From assembly GCA_003024985.2 (NCBI GenBank), contig PXIH01S0007623.1: DNA of 15,276 nt. One strand, written 5' to 3'. Source of the stretch: Euperipatoides rowelli (Eukaryota > Onychophora > Udeonychophora > Euonychophora > Peripatopsidae). Of this stretch, positions 8,510 through 15,276 are shown one piece after another. Position numbers and translations under genes: made by a program. The notes under the pieces were generated by a model. That model ran no database searches and had not been told where the DNA came from. It saw only the letters and a program-made list of their open reading frames with translations. Position 1 is the first letter of the stretch. Each line of letters opens with the position of its first letter.

Positions 8510-8708
8510 TTAATCATTTTATGAACATGCGTGAAATAATTAATGCAAATAAACTTGAGTCAAGGATAATTAATGGCTTATGATAAGTTGATTAAGTAGT
8601 AGGCTTATCTAAGTTACTGATTATTGAGTTGAGAATTAATTAGTTACTGATAATTATGATTCAAGGATTAATTAATCATTTTATGAACATTAATCATTTT
8701 ATGAACAT
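8510..8708. repeat. 18-bp direct repeats TAATCATTTTATGAACAT
   Basis: Perfect copies lie at 8511-8528, 8673-8690 and 8691-8708. The last two are in direct tandem, and the first sits 162 bp upstream. The intervening sequence is rich in TTAATTA, TTACTGAT and TCAAGGAT words that recur two or three times. This looks like local slippage or a small duplicated unit. Confidence 0.75.
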
Positions 8709-9632
8709 TTTTCATACTGTAATTGGCTTCGGCCGTTGTTATGAATAACTTACTATCTGATTGCTGCTTTTAAAATGTAATACAGTGTACAGAAATTATT
8801 TAACGGCTAAAAGTTAGTTGTATTTTTGGGTTTATACCAAGTGTCATATTTAAAAAACAAAACAGATGTCAATAGTTAGATAATGGCATGTTTAAACTAT
8901 TTCTAAATACTAAATATAACGTGTACTGTGTACACTGAAATTTCACACAGATTTGTCATAAATTATTGAGTATACTGCAATTAAAATGGCATCAATTTTA
9001 TAATAATATTTTAGATTTATTCCTCATAGTCAATTTTACATAATTTCATTACCGTATTATCATATTGCCTGAAACATGTTGTTGTGAATAACTTTTAACT
9101 TAAAATTGTGCAAATTATATACGGTAGGTAGGCCTTTAATGATGAAATTTAGATATTTTGTTGGTGAAATTTAAAAAAAAAAAATATTATAAAACATGAT
9201 AATTGTATCTTTCATTTTAGAAGAAATTAGCATTGTTTAGTGAATAGCCTACTTACAGTTTATAAAAAATAATAATTACTAATACAATTATTAAATCATA
9301 AACTGAATTTCATAATGATTTTTAAAATGTTGGTATTTCCCAGTTAGCATAATTGATGTGTCTTTATTGATGGATTTTAAACTGAAATATATTCATTACT
9401 TATAAAATGCAGACCGGGGAGGGACAAAATTATTTGGTACTTTCCAGCAGGTTTGAGATTCTAAATTTAGCATGTGGACCAAGTTTGATTCACAATTAAG
9501 GGGGGGGGGGAATTAAAAAAAATTCAAATTTTATGTTTTTAGTACCTGTACTCTTTAAATAAAAAACCCTTGCATAATCAAAACTGTACATATTACTGAC
9601 TTGGTAGCTATCATACAAATTAAAAATTAATG
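8709..9632. other. Intronic sequence, no gene seen
   Basis: AT-rich sequence with an 11-G run at 9500-9510 and an A-run at 9173-9183. No coding similarity was recognised. Confidence 0.5.
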
Positions 9633-9668
9633 TTAAGATCTTTTACAGTGTTAAGACCTTTTACAGTG
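9633..9668. repeat. Two tandem 18-bp units TTAAGAYCTTTTACAGTG
   Basis: The units at 9633-9650 and 9651-9668 differ by one base (GATC/GACC) and are followed by a partial third start (TTAAG at 9670). Simple local duplication. Confidence 0.7.
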
Positions 9669-10026
9669 GTTAAGTTCTGCTTAAGAACTACCAGAAATTG
9701 TTCACTTTTAGTGAAAATGTTTTGAGTATAATACTAAGTCGCAGGAAGTTGTCAAAATCGAGGAGTTTTCAATATTGATTTTTAGGCTGTGAGACATTGT
9801 CAGTGTCAGTTAAATAAAAAAGTTAATTTAGAATTGAAAATTAGTTTTAAATTATTGAATTTTAAAAAAAATATGTTTCAAAGAATATCTGTGAGAAATT
9901 TGGACTGTTTTGAAGAATTCTCAATTTTGGGGAAAATGTCCACTTTTTATGGATTGGGCAATTACTGTAAAATGCCAAGCAAGGGAACATGCACTCTTAT
10001 CATTCGTTTGGGGGAAAGGGGGGGGG

Positions 10027-10690
10027 GGCGCTCTAGTTTGAATCCATGCTTGTAAACCTTAGATTTACCACGATGCATTGCAATACTGACCAGGCGCTCT
10101 TGTTTGGCTAGAATTAGAATTCCTTAAAAATATTGTTTTTAAAATGGCGCCCTTGCTTGGACATGCTTCCCAAAACTTTAGGAAATTATCTTGAAAATGC
10201 TATTATGGCTGGTACACACTAAAACATGATGTCACACATCAATAAAGGTTGACTGATATATCTGTATGTGCCAAGTAAGAGCGCCATCTAAGTTAAAACT
10301 TNCACTTTTTAATTTACAGGCCTCTTTCATTCTGTTTATGAGGATTCACAGAAGCTATACATATGGAGGTTTTTTTTTTTTTAAATGGCGTGCTTGTATG
10401 GCTATGTGTCTTGATTTTTAACTAGATGATGTAAAACACATAAAAATGATGTCACAGCATAATAATGTCTGATGGTGACATGAAAATTTTTACACGGCGC
10501 TCTTGTTTGGATACACTGTCCTGAACCATAGATGAGGTAGAATGAAGCAAAAATGTAGGGTGGTGCTCTTGTTTGGATACACCTTGGATTTCTATCAGAG
10601 TGATAAAAAAGTCAAAGTGCAGTGATGGCGCTCTTATTCGGCAATGGCGCTGTTTACCTATGTTGTGCCAAGAAATAGGGGGGGGGGGGG
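10027..10690 (+). repeat. Irregular array of GGCGCTCTTGTTTGG boxes with poly-G tracts
   Basis: Variants of GGCGCTCTTGTTTGGATAC start at 10027, 10093, 10146, 10387, 10496, 10562 and 10627, with a short extra GGCGCTG at 10646. Spacings are 66, 53, 241, 109, 66 and 65 bp. The reverse word GAGCGCC occurs once at 10279. A second shared motif, ATGATGTCACA followed by CATMAATAA, appears near 10228 and 10446. Runs of 11 and 13 G lie at 10018-10028 and 10678-10690, with another at 9500-9510. The boxes are embedded in diverged spacer sequence, so this is an old, decayed tandem or dispersed repeat. I know of no named family that it matches. Confidence 0.65.
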
Positions 10691-10898
10691 TTGGTTCTTG
10701 GTCGGAATTCTACCTATTGGCTACTTATTAAGATTTTAGTATATTTAAATCTTTTTTTTTTAATCATAGCAAGTCTAAACATTTAAAAAAAAGTCCCTAC
10801 GGTACTCTTTGTTTGCATTTATTTCCCTCCACACCATTTGAAAACTATGCTATTGGCCTACACTACTTTTATTTTCAGTGCATATCTTTTAATAATAA

Positions 10899-11138
10899 AT
10901 GCTTAAATTGACAGAGTTCTTGTTTGCAATTTCTCAACATAATGCTAATATTGAAAGAATATTTTCACTAATCTAGAGTCAATGGAGAAAAGAGTGAAAT
11001 CATCTTTCGATTGATTCTATCAAGGAATCAATATTTGTACAATACAATTTTCAAAATATGACATGCAGTGATTTTTTACAATTACCTGCTTTTAGACATC
11101 AAACTTACAGATTTAATTGGAACATCAGCAAAATATAG
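10899..11138 (+). pseudogene. hAT-like transposase C-terminal (dimerisation) fragment, dead
   Basis: One frame runs through 80 codons with two internal stops (TAG 10974-10976, TGA 10995-10997) and ends at TAG 11136. It reads LFAISQHNANIERIFSLI, then SQWRKE, then NHLSIDSIKESIFVQYNF and MTCSDFLQL. This corresponds to the hAT-family C-terminal signature (L..PHSNA..ER.FS......W...RN.LS..T......Y.....C..F). The Asn-Ala-x-x-Glu-Arg core is intact, but the stops fall within and after the conserved block. The upstream catalytic domain and BED finger are not visible. A TAA at 10896 precedes the first codon, so it starts abruptly. Confidence 0.78.
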
Positions 11139-11504
11139 GCTTCAGTATGTCCCAAGATAGAGAATCTAGTAAAGTTTCTGCAGCATGTAATAATAGTAAC
11201 AATTGAACCAGCAATATCGACCATAGGCTATTTGTAAAATCAATAAAATTGTAATTTTTTAATACTAAAATCAGAGAATTTATTGATACTTTTACAAAAA
11301 AGGGATACAAACTGTATGGGAAAAATAAAGTATAGAATTAGTCTATGCACAATGCATTTGGCATATTAAAAAATATAAATATAGTAGGCCTATTACGATT
11401 TTTAATGTTTTTTTAGTGTTCTAGTTTTTAAAATGAAATACGTTAGTTTGTCTTAGTTTTTAACTTGAAATGTCTTTGAGTAAAAAAAAATTATTTGGTA
11501 ATAT
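11139..11504. other. Sequence between hAT and Gypsy remnants
   Basis: AT-rich sequence. A hydrophobic 61-codon open frame exists on the minus strand here but shows no family motif and is treated as chance. The Gypsy integrase homology coming from the right fades out near 11505. Confidence 0.5.
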
Positions 11505-12450
11505 AATAGTTCTCACCTCTTAGGATAATAACTATGTCATACCCTGCTAATATATGATCTGTTTTGCTCTTACTTTACAGTTACATCACCAATGTAACAA
11601 TTCTTGCATCCCCATCCAATACACAATTGTCTAATTCTTACATTTTCTAGCACCTAGATTCCTTGTATTAGTTTGCATACTGTTGTGCTTTAGTTTTGGA
11701 ATTACAAATTTGTCTTCTAACATTATAATTTTATTTTTATATGTTAGTTCTCCTCGAGTTTTAATGGCCATTTTACTTCATATGGAATAATTCTTACACC
11801 ATCAGGCCACTGAATTTAGTAACAAGACTTAGTTATTCCAATTGTATCTTCATTTCTGTTTTTCATTTCACCTCATTTCTCAGATTATATTGGAAGACTT
11901 GTCTCATAAGCTATGAATCCTGTTTATCATGATAGGATTATTATTATTATCTAATTGTGGGATAGTTTGTCTTATTTTCCAGGAAGAGCTTTAATTTCTT
12001 AATTTATGTTTGAGGAACAATCATTGTAAATGGGCTATAATTTAATTTGCCCATATCTTTCATTGCTATTACTTCCATTAGTTTGTGGTCCTTGTAAACC
12101 ACCACTTAGTGCCCGAAATACAGTATGTGTAAAATTTCTTTGCTATAAAATAAATCCCTAACAATTCCTTTTCGATTTGTACATATCTTTTCTTCTGTTT
12201 CAGTCAAACATCTTGATGTGAAACTTATAGGTTGATTGTCCAAAGGAAGTTTGCAGTAATCCAAGCCATCTTGGCTGCTATAAGTTTGGACCAAAGCATT
12301 GTGAGGTAGGGGCTTTGACAATACGATGTATTAACTTTTGAAATGCTTCAGTATGTTCATCATTCCACTGCCAGACCATGTTTTCCATTAATCATTTTTT
12401 GAGTTGAGAATGTTCTGTGGAAAACTCATGGATTAATTTACCTAAACAAC
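11505..12450 (-). pseudogene. Ty3/Gypsy pol remnant: RT end, RNase H, integrase N-terminus
   Basis: Read right to left, three blocks appear in the order of a Gypsy polyprotein. (1) 12450-12290: LGKLIHEFSTEHSQL, a stop, then VWQWNDEHTEAFQKL and RIVKAP, the connection after the RT palm. (2) 12290-11998: SSQDGL, NQPISFTSRCLTETEE, one stop, then VVVYKDHKLMEVI, the RNase H domain. The final DHK is kept, but the IEKE-type motif reads NRKG. (3) About 11850-11505: IQWPDGVRIIPYEVKW, ELTYKNKIIMLED, KFVIP, NLGARKCKN, VYWMGMQE, the linker and integrase zinc-finger region. Both zinc-binding His positions appear as Asn. At least two frameshifts and five or more stops separate the blocks, so it is non-functional. 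Gag, protease, most of RT, the integrase core and LTRs were not found. It resembles K02A2.6-like elements of invertebrates by memory. Confidence 0.82.
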
Positions 12451-13300
12451 ATGAATTTTGTCGAAAAGATACGATTATGTGTTCTATATGTAAAATCGTG
12501 CACTGATTTCAAATCACAAAATTCCCCCCTTCCCCTATTAAATCTAGTTTTTAATGTGACAGTTGAATTTTATATTATATTTGTTACATTTCATGATAAG
12601 GAAATAAATTAATAGTCTCATAAATTATTTCATCTTGAATTTAAATCCACAATGCATTATATCCTGTCAACTCATTTAGGGATCATACAATTCTTAGCAA
12701 TCTATTTAAAAAAAAATTGCATTGCATTATCAAGTTTTATTTAAATTTTTGGTGTTTAAATATTAGCATTCATCCAGCTCTGTAAGCACTTGGATGTGTT
12801 TTGTTTATAAAATATATTTGCATAATTTAGTTGTATTGATCATATTTATTGCCAATATCACATTGATCAGTATATTGATTATAATTCAAAATATCTCTTT
12901 AATGAATAATTGTGATAGTTTTTGATATCTTTGTGGAGATTTTTTGGCTGAAAGCTCTAAAACTCTCAATATTTTTCTTAGTAAACTTTGCTTCAGGGTT
13001 AAATTTCATGATCAAGGAAAAATTTTGGGCAATGCAATTTGTTGTGTAATGTGTGCTACAAATCTAACCAAGTTATGGTCTTGGCTATTTATTGATCAGA
13101 TTGTTATTTACGTTTGAATATATGGTTTGGATTTTCTTCTAAAACTAAAAAAGGCATCTCTTATCCTTATCTTTCTTCAGCATTGAGACCTGTAGGCTTC
13201 TTCATGGGGATGATCTCCCATTTTAAAATGGTTAAAAAAAATTCTTTAAAAGATACGACCAATAAATCACAGAAATTTTGATCAAAAATTTCAAGTGTAA
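12451..13300. other. Sequence right of the Gypsy remnant, no gene confirmed
   Basis: I read the minus strand for the missing upstream RT domain and found only doubtful scraps, not enough to extend the element. Near 13170-13230 a minus-strand string CCCCATGAAGAAGCCTACAG recalls 3' ends of Penelope-like elements, but this is weak. Confidence 0.4.
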
Positions 13301-13439
13301 GTGACTGACTCATTTGATTATACAGGGAGACTTGTTAATGATCTCATTAGTGATTTAAACTTGTCACAAAAGATAGCTGAAATAATTGGTCCTAGGTTAC
13401 AAGGGGTTGAAATGTGCTGTGTGACGTATACCATAGAAG
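13301..13439 (+). pseudogene. Exon-like fragment of uncharacterised invertebrate repeat-associated family
   Basis: The plus-strand frame reads FDYTGRLVNDLISDLNLSQK followed by IAEIIGPRLQGVEMCCVTYT. The core NDL(V/I).DLNLSK..AE(L/I)(L/I).SRL is one I remember from multicopy, functionally uncharacterised proteins in arthropod, cnidarian and echinoderm genomes. A strong donor, AG|GTAAGTTT, ends the segment at 13439, and a usable acceptor (TTGATTATACAG) ends at 13325, which would give a 114-bp exon entering in phase 1. ALG12 exon 2 also leaves in phase 1, but the sequence is not ALG12. It may be a fragment of a retrocopy, or an exon of an unrelated nested gene whose other exons I cannot see. Confidence 0.45.
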
Positions 13440-13513
13440 GTAAGTTTCTAATGAATACTAGACTACGTGACAATTTTACAAAATAATAAGATTAATAACA
13501 ATATAGTATTTGT

Positions 13514-13595
13514 TGTGGTGTAATACCACATTGGGTGCTATTTATAAATGTACGGGGTGTGTAGATACCAATTGGATGTTGTTTATAATGGTTGG
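13514..13595. repeat. Two diverged tandem units of about 42 bp
   Basis: Both units share the order TGTGGTGTAATACCA / TGTGTAGATACCA, TTGGGTGCT / TTGGATGTT, then TTTATAA and a G-rich end. The copies are roughly 70% alike by eye. Confidence 0.5.
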
Positions 13596-15189
13596 ACTAT
13601 CTACTCCCATATAGACTATAATGTTTTCTCATGTTGACTAGTTCATTTGCAGAGATAATCCTCTAATTTCAGAGTCAGGACAATGGCCATGTGCACCATC
13701 ATAACAATGATACAAAGTTGAGTCCCCCAAATCTGAAACCCACTTACTCCCATAAGCTAGGATAATGTATACTACCATTCATTACCAGTGTAAAAAAAAT
13801 CTATATAATTATTCACTTAGCAAATCCAATAGACCAAATAAAAATATGATACTTTAGCACACCTACAATGATTATCGTGCAATATGGCCGCTAAAAGTGT
13901 AGAGCTAAGACTCGAGACATAATGTTATAGAGGCTATATTAGCTGCTTCATTGTAATAAACATTTACCGTATATTTTTTATACCAAAAATAAAAAATAAT
14001 GATGTTTACTAAGATACAGACATAGTATGTTTTGTAACTTTGGTTTCTAAATTTTACCAAACAATACCTTATAATATAGACTACTAGTAATTACTAAAAA
14101 AATAATATATTTTGTATTAGGTTTTAGAATAATTTCACCACTATGATTACTTACTATTGTAATGATGACGATAACAAACAAATTATAATAAATTGCCTAA
14201 ACTACCCTATTTAATATGAATAATAATTTTTGTTTTATAGAGCTCTCTTGAAAAGACAAAAATTTAAAAAATCTAACATTTAGAAATGACGTGCTAGCAC
14301 TAGGGCCCAGATTAACTTATATTGTTCTTTGGTCTGGTTTTATTTGTAGCTAGATAATTATTCTTAACATCATATTTGATTTTCACTTAAAGTTGGATAA
14401 AGGTTACTGGTTAGGCATTTTGGTTATAATCTATTTATTATGTAATATTTGTATTGTATACATTCTGTTTTGTATTTCTTTTATTTTGTTTCTTTTTTTT
14501 TTTCTCTTATATGATGTTTATTGTATATTGTTGATTTCTTACTGTACAAAATTAAAGAGACTTACAATAAACAATCCGAGGGCTTGTATCATAGTTCCTA
14601 TCCNGATCCATATCATATGAAGGATAGAATACACAAATAGGATTTCAGTGGGTCTGGTAAATCAATGTAAATTTTCCTGATCACCAGTTCAGCTTCTCCT
14701 TATCAGCGAATCGCTCTTTGTAATAGCCATGTGTTTTGGTTATTCCATAACATAGGCTCTGTCCTGCGCTGTTTATTTACATGCTAGTTTCAACACCTCT
14801 TGTCCTTGTTATTCAGTTTGTGGAGAATATGATGGCCATTTTCTTCTTATAACATTATAGCCTGTTTTTTTCTGATTTGCCCCACTTTTACCATTTTCCA
14901 TCACCACCCTTTTGACTTGCTTCCTACCGTTCTATCTTTTAGTCTTATTCAATCCGGATTTTCCAGCTTTTCTAACATTTGGAAAGTCCACTTCCTCTTT
15001 CGCCATTTCAAAACTGTGATGTAAATAGTCTAAACAATATGCAATTATCCTTTGCATGTCATTTTTATATTATTATTAGCATGGAAAACTAATCAACTTC
15101 AGATTTTTTTTTATTGTAAATTATGTTTCAATCACCAGATTTATCGTTTATATTTTCATCTTAGATATGTATTATATTATCCATTTGTA
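13596..15189. other. Non-coding sequence, nothing recognised
   Basis: The left half is AT-rich. From 14390 to 14580 a T-rich stretch ending in AATAAA (about 14568) looks like a 3' UTR or retroposon tail, and its open frame is low-complexity hydrophobic. From 14640 to 15020 the composition is more balanced and pyrimidine-rich on the plus strand, and includes one 24-codon minus-strand frame. There is an N at 14604. No gene could be supported. Confidence 0.45.
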
Positions 15190-15219
15190 ATATATATATA
15201 TACTGTATATATATATATT
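15190..15219. repeat. (TA)n microsatellite, palindromic about TACTGTA
   Basis: Alternating AT sequence flanks a central TACTGTA, giving a near-perfect dyad. Simple sequence; likely length-variable. Confidence 0.8.
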
Positions 15220-15276
15220 TTTGCAGGCAATAGACATATTTCAATTATAAGATATACAATTCATACTGTATAAGTA

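Larger units (their letters stand above)
8408..15276 (+). other. Presumptive ALG12 intron 2, to window end
   Basis: The stretch starts at the GTAGGT donor. No later ALG12 exon was found: the next expected residues (VRG-type stretch, then a long polytopic membrane region) are not seen in any plus-strand frame. The intron therefore probably exceeds 6.8 kb, or the locus is interrupted. Contents are listed separately. Confidence 0.5.

Noticed and set aside
9789-10055. 88-codon plus-strand open frame
   Set aside because: It has no family motif, contains a Gly run from a poly-G tract, and overlaps the GGCGCTC-box array.
11125-11310. 61-codon hydrophobic minus-strand frame
   Set aside because: It is Leu-rich because of AT-rich low-complexity sequence, with no domain, and lies between two transposon remnants.
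12451-13200. Upstream reverse-transcriptase domain of the Gypsy remnant on the minus strand
   Set aside because: Only scraps such as PKFFLDHE were seen, with many stops. They are too weak to extend the element.
14393-14620. 75-codon hydrophobic frame resembling membrane segments
   Set aside because: It starts at a non-ATG codon, arises from T-rich sequence (Phe/Leu/Ile codons) and crosses an N. It is better explained as a 3' UTR-like or retroposon tail.
15227-15276. Candidate ALG12 exon 3 after TTTTTGCAG
   Set aside because: In the required phase 1 it reads GNRHISIIRYTIHTV and then a stop, which does not match ALG12.

Overview
The window looks like AT-rich (about 30% GC) genomic DNA from an intron-containing animal, probably a marine invertebrate. 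It has short exons with GT/AG borders and long introns, and it holds remnants of at least five mobile-element classes. The word TAGGCCTA and its sub-words recur throughout, which I associate loosely with echinoderm-like genomes; that placement is tentative. No bacterial-style operon, tRNA, rRNA or CRISPR array was seen.

Two genuine genes are recognisable, arranged head to head. On the minus strand, 1763 to 1530 is the 5' coding exon of a CCDC51/MITOK homologue (mitochondrial potassium-channel subunit); the gene continues leftward out of the window. On the plus strand, ALG12 (ER dolichol-linked alpha-1,6-mannosyltransferase, GT22 family) starts at 2747. Its exon 1 is 2747-2887 and exon 2 is 8275-8407, joined across a 5.4 kb phase-0 intron. 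The third coding exon was not found, so everything from 8408 to the end is probably ALG12 intron 2, although this is not proven. The roughly 1 kb between the two starts (1764-2746) should be a shared, divergent promoter. It carries a 29-bp-spaced duplication of a TGAAACATGCGC element.

The rest is intronic and repeat-derived. Positions 1-631 are the 3' end of a BEL/Pao LTR retrotransposon inside the first MITOK intron. ALG12 intron 1 holds a nearly cytosine-free G-rich block (3868-4006), a dead LINE ORF2 tail (5280-5610), a TA-flanked pogo/mariner-like MITE made of self-complementary 72-bp units (5677-6241), a 148-bp fold-back (6683-6830) and an unidentified exon-like segment (7058-7163). The presumptive intron 2 holds short direct repeats, an irregular array of GGCGCTCTTGTTTGG boxes with poly-G tracts (10027-10690), a dead hAT transposase C-terminus (10899-11138), a dead Ty3/Gypsy pol on the minus strand (12450 to about 11505), and an exon-like piece of an uncharacterised invertebrate repeat-associated protein family (13301-13439).

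I found no convincing complete new system. The most noteworthy items are the MITE with nested hairpin units, the GGCGCTC-box array, the duplicated promoter element and the two orphan exon-like segments. All identifications were made by eye from remembered family patterns; no search was run.
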